Assembly (NCBI GenBank): GCA_017303335.1
Contig: JAFLBK010000004.1
Coordinates: forward strand, 124,001-188,000
Origin: Chitinophagales bacterium
GTDB taxonomy: Bacteria > Bacteroidota > Bacteroidia > Chitinophagales > Chitinophagaceae
Reading direction: 5' to 3'
DNA length: 64,000 nt
The notes below the pieces were generated by a model. The model was not told the DNA's origin, made no database searches, and saw only the letters and a program-made list of their open reading frames with translations. Below are positions 1-7,641 of this stretch, in pieces (within the stretch, counting starts at the first letter, position 1; each line of letters starts with the position of its first letter). The translations under genes were made by a program, and so were the position numbers.

Positions 1-77
1 TGGCCAATGGCATGTACTTCATCCGTATCCAGAACGGGGCGGATGTACAGATGGCCAAGATCGTCATCCGGAAATAG
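1..77 (+). CDS. C-terminal end of a type IX secretion sorting-domain protein (5' partial)
   Basis: The reading frame that ends at the TAG at 75-77 gives a tail reading ANGMYFIRIQNG followed by ADVQMAKIVIRK. A G-M/I-Y-F-I-R-I-x-N-G stretch and a short basic K-I-V-I-x-K end are typical of the type A C-terminal sorting signal that sends proteins through the Bacteroidota type IX secretion system to the cell surface. The rest of the protein lies left of the window, so its function cannot be read. A strong terminator follows at once. Confidence 0.8.
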   Translation, partial: ANGMYFIRIQNGADVQMAKIVIRK

Positions 78-105
78 TAAGTAGTTTTTTAGCCGTACCC
101 TATAC

Positions 106-132
106 GGGGCTGCCGGAAGGCGGCCCCTTTTT
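106..132 (+). terminator. Rho-independent terminator after the T9SS-sorted gene
   Basis: A nine-pair stem (GGGGCTGCC with GGCGGCCCC, one G-U pair) closes a GGAA tetraloop and is followed by a run of five T. It sits 28 bases after the stop of the upstream gene and is oriented to end its transcript. Confidence 0.85.
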
Positions 133-184
133 ATTGGAACTCGTGGAAGATTTAATTCAGTATCTTCCGGAAACAATCCTGTGT

Positions 185-865
185 ATGAAGAATGTGCTTA
201 TCGGGATCATTATCCTGCTGCTTATTGCCGGTAATGTTTATTTCTACCTGAAAAGCCGGGAGAAATCCAGGCCCGGTAATATCATGGCAGGTTCCGTCAT
301 CACCAAAAAAGAATATGCGTTCAGGTACGAGGTTCCGCCCTATGAAATGAACGCCGAAATGCGGAAAGTGGCGGCCAACCGCCAGGAGTTAAAATTGTTT
401 GCGGAGAAGAACAGGTGCAACCGGCAGTACGCGTTCATCATCGATATGCGCATTCCTTCCTATAAAAAACGATTCTTTGTATACGATCTTCAGAAAGATT
501 CATTGCTGACTGCCGGCCTGGTTGCTCATGGTACCGGGTCCGAAACATTCAGGGGCGCACTTGTATTCTCCAACGTTCCGGACAGCCGGTGCTCCTCACT
601 GGGAAAATACAAGATCGGCGCTTCATACAAAGGAATGTACGGATTGTCGTATCGCCTGCAGGGGCTCGATAGTTCGAACAACAAGGCGATGCAACGGGCT
701 ATTGTGCTTCATGGGCATGGCTGTGTTCCCGATACGGAAACCGATGAATACCCGATCTGCTTCAGTTATGGTTGCCCGATGGTATCCACGCAGTTCCTGC
801 AGCAATTAAAAGGCTATATCGCCCGCCAGGGAAAACTCCCCATTCTTCTTTCCGTAATCTATTAA
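185..865 (+). CDS. Murein L,D-transpeptidase catalytic-domain family protein (YkuD_2-like)
   Basis: The likely start is the ATG at 185. This puts a membrane segment (VLIGIIILLLIAGNVYFYL) at the N-terminus as a signal anchor; an upstream TTG at 134 would add 17 residues but lies only two bases after the terminator. The C-terminal half resembles the L,D-transpeptidase catalytic domain: a His-rich AIVLHGHG strand, then SYGCPMV carrying the presumed catalytic Cys near residue 197. Family members act on peptidoglycan peptides in the periplasm, making 3-3 cross-links or attaching proteins. The canonical motif is S/T-H-G-C; here His is replaced by Tyr, as in the YkuD_2 subfamily. The 226-residue length fits that subfamily. 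The exact substrate is unknown. Confidence 0.75.
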   Translation: MKNVLIGIIILLLIAGNVYFYLKSREKSRPGNIMAGSVITKKEYAFRYEVPPYEMNAEMRKVAANRQELKLFAEKNRCNRQYAFIIDMRIPSYKKRFFVYDLQKDSLLTAGLVAHGTGSETFRGALVFSNVPDSRCSSLGKYKIGASYKGMYGLSYRLQGLDSSNNKAMQRAIVLHGHGCVPDTETDEYPICFSYGCPMVSTQFLQQLKGYIARQGKLPILLSVIY

Positions 866-946
866 ATCCGGCATGAATTAGAATTCCATTAAAGGCTGCA
901 ATGCGCCTGCCGGAATACGTAACTTGCCTGCAAATAAGTCAAATAG

Positions 947-1642
947 ATGGATGCTGCAAGGATACTGATCGTGGAAGACGAAAAGAAAATCGCCGATACC
1001 CTGCAGGTAGGTCTTGTGGAAAATGGATACCATGTACAGGTTGCTTATGATGGTGGTATGGGGTTACACCATTTTACGACCGGGCATTATAATCTTCTCA
1101 TACTTGATATCAATCTGCCCGGTATCAGCGGACTGGAAATATGCAGGAAAGTAAGGCAGCAGGATAGCACGCTCCCCGTAATGATGCTTACGTCGATGGG
1201 TACTCTCGCCGATAAGATCGACGGCTACAACGTGGGCGCCGATGACTACCTGGTAAAGCCTTTTGAGTTCAAGGAATTGCTGCTGAAGATAAACGTACTG
1301 CTCAAACGAAGCCGGCAGGCCCAGCTGGCTCAACGAAATATTCTCAAGGTGGCCGACCTGGAAATGAATCTCGACAGCAAAGAAATAAAACGGGGCAATA
1401 CCCGCATCAACCTTACCGCCAAAGAATTTCAGTTATTGGAATATTTCCTTCACAATCAGAATAAAGTGCTTTCCCGGGCTGAAATAGCCCTCAATGTATG
1501 GGGTATCGATTTTGATACGAATACGAACATCATCGATGTGTATATCAATTACCTTCGCAATAAAATTGATAAGCACTATTCCCCGCGCCTGATTCACACA
1601 CAAACCGGTATGGGGTATATCCTCAAAGTAAAGGAAGACTGA
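947..1642 (+). CDS. OmpR/PhoB-family response regulator
   Basis: The receiver domain (residues 1-115) has the acidic pair in ILIVEDE, the phospho-acceptor Asp54 in LLILDINLPG and the conserved Lys in YLVKPF. A C-terminal winged-helix domain (about 130-231) carries the usual LTAKEFQLLEYF and TGMGYIL signatures. It should bind DNA when phosphorylated by the kinase encoded next. The two genes overlap by one base (TGATG), so they are translationally coupled. Targets cannot be read from the sequence; the neighbouring cell-wall gene is a possible but unproven one. Confidence 0.93.
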   Translation: MDAARILIVEDEKKIADTLQVGLVENGYHVQVAYDGGMGLHHFTTGHYNLLILDINLPGISGLEICRKVRQQDSTLPVMMLTSMGTLADKIDGYNVGADDYLVKPFEFKELLLKINVLLKRSRQAQLAQRNILKVADLEMNLDSKEIKRGNTRINLTAKEFQLLEYFLHNQNKVLSRAEIALNVWGIDFDTNTNIIDVYINYLRNKIDKHYSPRLIHTQTGMGYILKVKED

Positions 1643-3012
1643 TGCCTGTACGGATCCGAATCACACTGCTGTTTACCGTCGCTGTCTTCGCGATCCAGTT
1701 CCTGTTGTGTTCTGTGATCTATTATGTTTCATATAATAACCGCATCGAACTCATCAAGGCCCGGCTTGCCAACCGGGCGGCCAACACGGCTGGTTTATTG
1801 AATAAATCCGCTTTCAACAACGAACTGGTACAAAAGGTGGATTCCACCACCGCCTTTCAGTTCCGGGATAAGGAAACGCAGGTATATGATAAATCCAATC
1901 ATGTTATTTATTCCTTTTCCGATAATCCCGGCGACCGGCTCACAGTCGACGAAAAGGTTCTGCGGGATGCCCGGAACTCGGGCAGTGTTTATTTTTTAAA
2001 GGGGAAACGGGAAGTGGTGGCATTGCATTCGCCCGAAAATGATCATGTTGTTGTTTCAGCCACTTACGACGAGGCGGGAAGAAAATACCTCTCGCAACTG
2101 AAAGCGATTCTGTTGCTGAGTTTACTCGGCGGTACCGTGGTATCCTTTTTTGTAGGCTATTTTGTTTCGGGCAGGTTGCTGCTTCCGATCAAAAAGATCG
2201 CGGATGATGTAAATGAAATTTCGGCGAAGAATCTCAACCGGCGGATCAAGACGGGTACTTCCGGCGATGAATGGTTTTACCTGGGTGAAACACTGAACAG
2301 CCTGCTGAACCGGTTACAGGAAAGTTTCGAGGTGCAACGGCGGTTCATCTCCAATGCGTCGCATGAATTGTCGACCCCCCTTACATCCGTTTCCAACCAG
2401 CTTGAAGTATCGCTCCAGCGTAACCGCGACGCGGAAGAATACAGGAACGTGATGCGTTCTGTTCAGCAGGATGTACTTCACATGAGCAAACTCACGCAAA
2501 CCCTGCTTGAGTTTGCCAAAGCGGCGGGAAGCGCCGGCGGATTGGAGATCGAACCCGTTCGGGTAGACGAGATCATACTGCAGGTGGTCAATGAAATGCC
2601 TAAGGTGGATGGCCGCTATTCGGTAAAGATCGATTTCGAGGACATGCCCGCCGACGAAGACCATTTGCTCGTTTTCGGAAACGGAGAGTTATTGCTGACC
2701 GCAATTAAGAATATCGTTTTGAATGCCTGTAAATATTCCACCAATAACCAGGCGATCGTGGCCCTCCGGGTCAAACCCGAAGAAATCATTATTGAGATAA
2801 CCGACGATGGTCCGGGCATTTCACCGGATGAACTGGAATATGTTTTTCAACCCTTCTACCGCACCGCTTCGGCCAGTGTGCAGCAGGGATTCGGTTTGGG
2901 GCTGTCGCTGGCCAACCAGATCGTTAAGCTGCATAAAGGCTTTATCTATGTCCGGTCAACACAGCACAGCAATACCACATTCATGATCATCCTGCCTGTC
3001 AACAGCAAGTAA
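1642..3012 (+). CDS. HAMP-containing sensor histidine kinase
   Basis: This 456-residue membrane kinase has a first membrane helix (about 8-30), a sensor region of roughly 120 residues outside the cytoplasm, a second helix (about 153-176), a HAMP linker, a HisKA dimerisation helix with His241 in SNASHELSTPLT, and a HATPase domain with the N box, DDGPGIS (G1) and GFGLGLSLA (G2). It forms a two-component system with the OmpR-type regulator that overlaps its start. The arrangement resembles heavy-metal and CusS-like sensors, but no metal-binding motif is evident in the sensor region, so the signal is unknown. Confidence 0.93.
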   Translation: MPVRIRITLLFTVAVFAIQFLLCSVIYYVSYNNRIELIKARLANRAANTAGLLNKSAFNNELVQKVDSTTAFQFRDKETQVYDKSNHVIYSFSDNPGDRLTVDEKVLRDARNSGSVYFLKGKREVVALHSPENDHVVVSATYDEAGRKYLSQLKAILLLSLLGGTVVSFFVGYFVSGRLLLPIKKIADDVNEISAKNLNRRIKTGTSGDEWFYLGETLNSLLNRLQESFEVQRRFISNASHELSTPLTSVSNQLEVSLQRNRDAEEYRNVMRSVQQDVLHMSKLTQTLLEFAKAAGSAGGLEIEPVRVDEIILQVVNEMPKVDGRYSVKIDFEDMPADEDHLLVFGNGELLLTAIKNIVLNACKYSTNNQAIVALRVKPEEIIIEITDDGPGISPDELEYVFQPFYRTASASVQQGFGLGLSLANQIVKLHKGFIYVRSTQHSNTTFMIILPVNSK

Positions 3013-3672
3013 ATCCGGGATTTTTCTTACCACTTCCAGGCAAACTGTCTGCTTTTTATTGGCCGAATTAAAACCAGATTAGCCGGTGATTAGCGGATAC
3101 TTAAAAAGTAATTAGAAGTTTATTAGATTCCTTCGCATGTGCTTGGGGTAAACCTTTCGGATTTAAGTTTACACCGGATACCTTGTTTGATGAATATGCT
3201 GTATTTGTTCTGAAACCCGGAAGAAAAGTCAACCGGTTGAAGAAACATGGAGACGTTTTTTTCAACCGAATTAAAATAATTAGTGTGTTGCCGCTGGCGC
3301 TTCCGATTGTTAGTTTTCTTGCAAGAATTCCACTACCTGGTCAAGGGTTTCTGTTAATCATCGTTTGCTTTAGTTTGGATTATCTCCGGTGAACTGCAGA
3401 AATTGAGTAGTCTTCTCTCTGGAACAGGAAAGCGCCAACGGCAACACAAGCAGTGTGATCGCAGAGTGGTAATGGCCACCCTTTCAAGGGTGGCCTTTTT
3501 ATTTATGGTGTAGACAGGAAGTGAGAATTGTGGATGATTTCTGGATGGCTGGTTACTTTATGTTTGCTATTTATGCCTGCTTTTTGGGGCGGGGAAAAAT
3601 ACCTGTAACATTTTAATAGTTTAGCAGGATATTTGATATGTTAACGCAATTCAATATCAAAAGCAACCTTGT
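3013..3672. other. 660-base gap between the kinase and the next small gene
   Basis: No convincing gene is seen. The only open frame of note is a 69-codon TTG-initiated one at 3183-3392 with no recognisable features. The first 150 bases are AT-rich with several scattered ATTAG words. The only firm element is the strong terminator at 3474-3500. No promoter matching the full Bacteroidota consensus was found. Confidence 0.5.
3474..3500 (+). terminator. Strong Rho-independent terminator
   Basis: A perfect ten-pair stem (GGCCACCCTT with AAGGGTGGCC) closes a two-base TC loop, or an eight-pair stem with a six-base loop, and is followed by TTTTT and further T-rich sequence. It lies 460 bases after the kinase stop, which suggests an untranslated RNA or a missed small transcript ends here. 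Confidence 0.85.
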
Positions 3673-4161
3673 ATGAAAATCACCAGTTTGTTATCAGCAC
3701 TGTTATTCACAATTTTATCGGGCAATGCTCAATTGAAAGTAAAAACAGTTTGTCCCACCATTGAGGTCGACGTAATGGCCGGAACGGTTAATGATCTTTC
3801 TCCCAAATCCGCGATCGCGGAAATAAAGTTGACCCTGCCGTGTTTTACCGGCGTTACCGAAGCCGATTCGGTATCCCGTTGTGCGGGGGTCTATTATTCC
3901 GACAAGGCGATCAGCTTCTACACCGAACGGAAATATATTGAAGTAGGAGAGCTGTTTAAAGGAAAACTCAATCCTGCCCTCATGGGTGTTTCCCGGGGCA
4001 GCCTTTTCAAATTGCTTGGACATCCCAAACTCAAGGATACCGATTGGGAGGCATTCCAGATGGGGTACGGCACCCTGATCCTCTATTATAACAAAGCAGG
4101 CCGGATCAACAAAATACAGATAAGCAGCAAGAGTACGGAAACGATCCGGTTGTGTGAATAG
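3673..4161 (+). CDS. Secreted hypothetical protein, 162 residues
   Basis: I do not recognise this family. The N-terminus is a clear signal peptide (MKITSLLSALLFTILSGNAQ), with cleavage probable after the Ala of GNA. The mature part is about 140 residues of mixed composition with three Cys, two of them in the first half; C-terminal strands such as GTLILYYNKAGRINKIQIS look like a small beta-rich domain. The gene stands alone between a terminator and another small exported gene. Confidence 0.7.
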   Translation: MKITSLLSALLFTILSGNAQLKVKTVCPTIEVDVMAGTVNDLSPKSAIAEIKLTLPCFTGVTEADSVSRCAGVYYSDKAISFYTERKYIEVGELFKGKLNPALMGVSRGSLFKLLGHPKLKDTDWEAFQMGYGTLILYYNKAGRINKIQISSKSTETIRLCE

Positions 4162-4277
4162 GGCCTTCCTGTTTCATTGAACACAATTCATACGGTTTCC
4201 ACGACAATTCAATCTCTTTCCTATTTGAAGGCAGTTGTCAATGGTTCATCTTCGGGCTGGATTTAACGTATAGCATC

Positions 4278-4868
4278 ATGAAAAAAATTGTACTCGCAGG
4301 CATGATCGCCCTGGCATCTGTTTCCTGCAAAAAAGAGAAGATTACCACCCAGCCGCAACCGCCGGTAACGAATCCGGTTATGCAGTACCTGGATCTGGGT
4401 AACCGGGCGATTCCCTTTGGTCAGCATAGTATTGTTGACGTAAACCAGGATGGACAAGACGACCTGTTGTTCAGTTCCATGCTGGTAGGAGACCCGATCC
4501 ACCAACTCGACAGGCGGATGTATTTTGTCAGTTCCAGCACACAAACCAAGTTGCTGCAGAACAACGACAACCAATCCCCGGTTTTAAACAAAAACGACCA
4601 GGTGATGCTCTTGCACCCGGGTTATCAATGGCTGGAAGTGACCTCCCTTTTGCTGGCCGAAAAGGTTGTACCTGTGCAGGGAAATAGTTTCTGGCGGGGC
4701 CTTTGGCAGGAGGCGAATCACCAGTACCTGCCGATCCAGGTTCACCGTACTAATCAAACCTTTCAGGGTTGGGTGGAACTGTCGTTCGACAAAACGCAGG
4801 AGCGTATGATCCTGCATAAAGCGGCGCTCAGTACAGAGCCGGATAAAACAGTACGGGCAGGGATATAA
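4278..4868 (+). CDS. Hypothetical lipoprotein, 196 residues
   Basis: The N-terminus MKKIVLAGMIALASVSCKKEK is a lipoprotein signal with the lipobox ASVSC, so Cys17 would be lipidated. A stretch DVNQDGQDDLLF resembles the calcium-binding DxDxDGxxD loop of FG-GAP/VCBS or dockerin-like repeats, which suggests a single Ca-stabilised turn; this is inference. No enzyme motif is visible. It lies in a run of three small exported proteins. Confidence 0.72.
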   Translation: MKKIVLAGMIALASVSCKKEKITTQPQPPVTNPVMQYLDLGNRAIPFGQHSIVDVNQDGQDDLLFSSMLVGDPIHQLDRRMYFVSSSTQTKLLQNNDNQSPVLNKNDQVMLLHPGYQWLEVTSLLLAEKVVPVQGNSFWRGLWQEANHQYLPIQVHRTNQTFQGWVELSFDKTQERMILHKAALSTEPDKTVRAGI

Positions 4869-4943
4869 CAATGTAGCTTCTCATATATGCAGCATTTTTG
4901 ATACGGGCGTTGTCATCTTGTTGAAACGTAAACAACCACCTGT

Positions 4944-5485
4944 ATGAAACATGCTGCATTCTTTTACCGGTTTTGCTGCTATTTGGATGTTCAAAATCGG
5001 GTACCGATACCAAGTTAGATCCCTCCACGGTGAATTACCAGATGCGGGCCACGGTAAATGGCCAGCCCTGGACAAACGTCAGCTGGGATAACTCAAATCT
5101 TGCCGTAACCTGGTCGAAAGATTCGAGCCGGCCCGTAGCACTCTGGAGAATCAAAGCGCAGAACCTCTTACGAGCGGAGAGTATCGAATTTTCAGTGATC
5201 TACAATACCCTTACCCTGAATGCAAATTATGGGATCGTTTATCCATTCTACCCGCAGGATAATGGATTCTATGCCACGTTTACTTCCTTTTCGAACGTGT
5301 ACGGAGGTACTGTCGTTGGCAATATCACGTATCCAAATGCGCAGGCACGGTTCCGCATCACCCGATTCGACGGCGTGAAAATGAGCGGTGACTTTGATTT
5401 CAAATTGGGGCGCTATATTTCTCCCGGGGTGTGGGACAGCGTTGTAGTGACCAATGGCATATTTACGGATGCAACCCGTCAGTGA
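4944..5485 (+). CDS. Hypothetical lipoprotein with an apparent frameshift in the signal peptide
   Basis: The body of the protein is open from about 4946 to the TGA at 5483-5485 and contains a lipobox (VLLLFGC) followed by a beta-rich domain of about 160 residues. The only good ATG (4944) is in another frame and stops after 20 codons. Adding one T to the four-T run at 4962-4965 would join them into MKHAAFFLPVLLLFGC, a textbook lipoprotein signal. As it stands, translation would have to start at the TTG at 4973. Either the assembly lacks a base, the gene is newly broken, or expression depends on slippage. The family is unknown. The stop codon abuts the stop of the opposing gene with no gap. Confidence 0.6.
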
Positions 5486-6337
5486 TCAGCCAACATACTT
5501 TTTGAAGAAAGCGATGGTTCGTTGCCAGGCTAACCTGGCGGCAGCCTCATTGTACCGGTTCGGCGCTGTATCATTGTGAAATGCGTGGTTCACGCCCTCG
5601 TACATATAGAGCTCATACCTCGTTCCGTTTTTTTTGAGCGCTTCCTCATACGCGGCGATGCCGGCGTTCACCCGTTCATCCAAACCCGCATAATGCAATT
5701 GAACGGCTGCTTTGATATTCGGAACCTCTTCGGCAGCCGGCTGTCGACCATAAAACGCGACCGCGGCTTTCAACCCCGGAATCTTAACGGCCAGGTTATT
5801 GGCCATGGCGCCGCCCCAGCAAAATCCCACACACCCGGCATTGCCGTTATAATCCTTTCGTACACCCAGGTAACCGAAGGCATTGATGAAATTCTGAAGG
5901 TTGTTCTCGGCCTTTAGTTCCTGGAACTTTTGCCGGGCTTCGTCTTCATTGCCCGGCACAGCGCCGATTGCCGACAATGCATTGGGCGCAATAGCCAGGT
6001 AGCCTTCTTTGGCAGCCCTGCGGGCCACGTCTTCGATATGGGCATTGAGTCCGCGGTTCTCGTGAATGATGATGATAGCGGGGTATTTCTTATCCGCCTT
6101 TGGCCGGGCGATGTACGCGGCCATATCGCCGGGAACGCCGGGATAACTTACCCGTTCTGTAAAAAGATCATCTTCGGGCGTAATCTTCATGTTGGCCGCA
6201 TTTACCTCTATCTGTGGCAGTATCGACAAAGCGGCAGCCATACTGCCGGTGAGGAGAACGAGCCGGTTGATGAATTCACCCCTCGTGAGCGGGGCATGCG
6301 TATACTCATCGTAGAGATTGATGATCTTTTGGTCCAT
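5486..6337 (-). CDS. Dienelactone hydrolase family protein
   Basis: The protein has the alpha/beta-hydrolase core of carboxymethylenebutenolidases: the nucleophile elbow GFCWGG with Cys173, Asp220 in GLDERV and His251 in GVNHAFHND, plus the HENRG motif with Glu93 that switches on the Cys in this family (numbering from the ATG at 6337). An N-terminal extension with a hydrophobic stretch (RLVLLTGSMAAALSILP) suggests export or membrane anchoring; the weak TRGEFINRL start of that stretch resembles but does not match a Tat motif. An in-frame ATG at 6370 would add 11 residues. The natural substrate is probably a lactone or ester and cannot be named. Confidence 0.87.
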   Translation of the reverse strand: MDQKIINLYDEYTHAPLTRGEFINRLVLLTGSMAAALSILPQIEVNAANMKITPEDDLFTERVSYPGVPGDMAAYIARPKADKKYPAIIIIHENRGLNAHIEDVARRAAKEGYLAIAPNALSAIGAVPGNEDEARQKFQELKAENNLQNFINAFGYLGVRKDYNGNAGCVGFCWGGAMANNLAVKIPGLKAAVAFYGRQPAAEEVPNIKAAVQLHYAGLDERVNAGIAAYEEALKKNGTRYELYMYEGVNHAFHNDTAPNRYNEAAARLAWQRTIAFFKKYVG

Positions 6338-6441
6338 GGTCAGTTGTTTTTTGGAAGTTAGGTAAATCATCCGACAAAATGAACAACCGTTCTTGCACCC
6401 ACTCCCGATTAATAAGTATCATTGTATCCGAATTTACAGCC

Positions 6442-7557
6442 ATGCTCGCTGCGTTTAACTCACAGAAATTCCGTTTCTGGTCATTTGTATCGATGTTTCT
6501 GCTGGTGTTTGTCCACGCCTATAATCTCAACATAAGTTACCTGCAGCCCTGGACCATGCCCGGAGAGCCACTCACGGCTACAAGTTTCACCGAATACTGG
6601 CTGGCGAACGGCATATTCCGTTTTCGCATTCCCATGCTGTTCATCATCTCGGGCTACCTGTTTGCACTGAGCGATCATAAACCCTATAAGGAGCGGACAA
6701 AAAAGCGGGTTCGTACACTTTTGTATCCCTACCTGGCCTGGAGCGCAGTGGGTTTGCTGCTCAGTTTTGTACTGGAGCTTTTTCCATACAGCCGGCATGT
6801 GGTGGCCGAAACCCATATGCTGCAGATTGACGAAAGCAGGTTACTGCTGCATGACTACCATTGGTATGAAGTGCTGGCCCGCTGGCTGTTCTTCCCGGTC
6901 TCTTACCAGCTCTGGTTTATCCGGGTGCTGCTGATTTATAATATCGCTTATCCAGCCCTTCGTTGGTGTGTACTGCATCCGGTAGCCCGGAAAGTATTTT
7001 TCAGCATCGCCGTATTGTTGTGGATAGCCACATTCGGATTTGTATTTTTCGAGGGAGAAGGGTTGCTGTTCTTTTCATTGGGTATCTGGATGCAAAAGAC
7101 CGGCTTTGATATCGATAAACCTAAAAAATGGCTGAGCCCCCTTGTATGGTTTGGTATCTTCCTGTTCTTTTCTGTGGCGAAAACCCTGCTTGCTTTCGGC
7201 GCCCATTTCGGTGGGGCGGAACCGGTGCTGATGCTGCTGCACAAGCTGGTTGTTTTTAGTGGACTCGTAGCCGCCTGGTATGGATGCGATGCCCTGGTGC
7301 GCTGGTGCATGAACCGGAAATGGTTTGTCTGGCTCTCGGCCTTTTCCTTTATGATCTATGCCGTACATGCCCCGTTGGTGGTATATGCGAGCAAAGCAAT
7401 TTTCCTGGCGATCAGCAATTGGTATGGCTATCGTATGCTCACATTTGTGTTGCTCCCGCTCGTATTGATCCTTGTTTCAGTGATCCTGGGGGCCATGCTG
7501 CGAAAATGGGTGCCCCGTTTTTACGGCTTCCTGACCGGGGGACGGGGGCTGGGTTAG
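6442..7557 (+). CDS. Membrane acyltransferase, acyltransferase_3 family
   Basis: This polytopic protein of about 371 residues has roughly ten membrane helices and the features of the OafA/YrhL-like acyltransferase_3 family: an early VHAYN stretch in the first helix, RFRIPMLFIISGYLFA in the next, and a basic KKRVRTLLYPYL loop. Such enzymes move acyl groups to sugars of surface glycans. The upstream in-frame ATG at 6379 would add 21 residues of poorly hydrophobic sequence, so I prefer the ATG at 6442. It is divergent from the dienelactone hydrolase gene and not obviously in an operon. Confidence 0.85.
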   Translation: MLAAFNSQKFRFWSFVSMFLLVFVHAYNLNISYLQPWTMPGEPLTATSFTEYWLANGIFRFRIPMLFIISGYLFALSDHKPYKERTKKRVRTLLYPYLAWSAVGLLLSFVLELFPYSRHVVAETHMLQIDESRLLLHDYHWYEVLARWLFFPVSYQLWFIRVLLIYNIAYPALRWCVLHPVARKVFFSIAVLLWIATFGFVFFEGEGLLFFSLGIWMQKTGFDIDKPKKWLSPLVWFGIFLFFSVAKTLLAFGAHFGGAEPVLMLLHKLVVFSGLVAAWYGCDALVRWCMNRKWFVWLSAFSFMIYAVHAPLVVYASKAIFLAISNWYGYRMLTFVLLPLVLILVSVILGAMLRKWVPRFYGFLTGGRGLG

Positions 7558-7641
7558 GAGATACTAATGATTTTCCCCACTCATCCCTACAGGCTTTTAA
7601 CAGCCGGAAATATCATTATCTTCCCCGCCTAAATCAATTTT

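Noticed and set aside
3183..3392. 69-codon frame in the gap after the histidine kinase
   Set aside because: TTG start, no ribosome-binding or family signal, and only a diffuse hydrophobic stretch.
5483..5488. Zero-gap convergent stops forming TGATCA, and GTTAAC shared by stops at 48548-48551
   Set aside because: Neat, but a simple result of tightly packed convergent genes.
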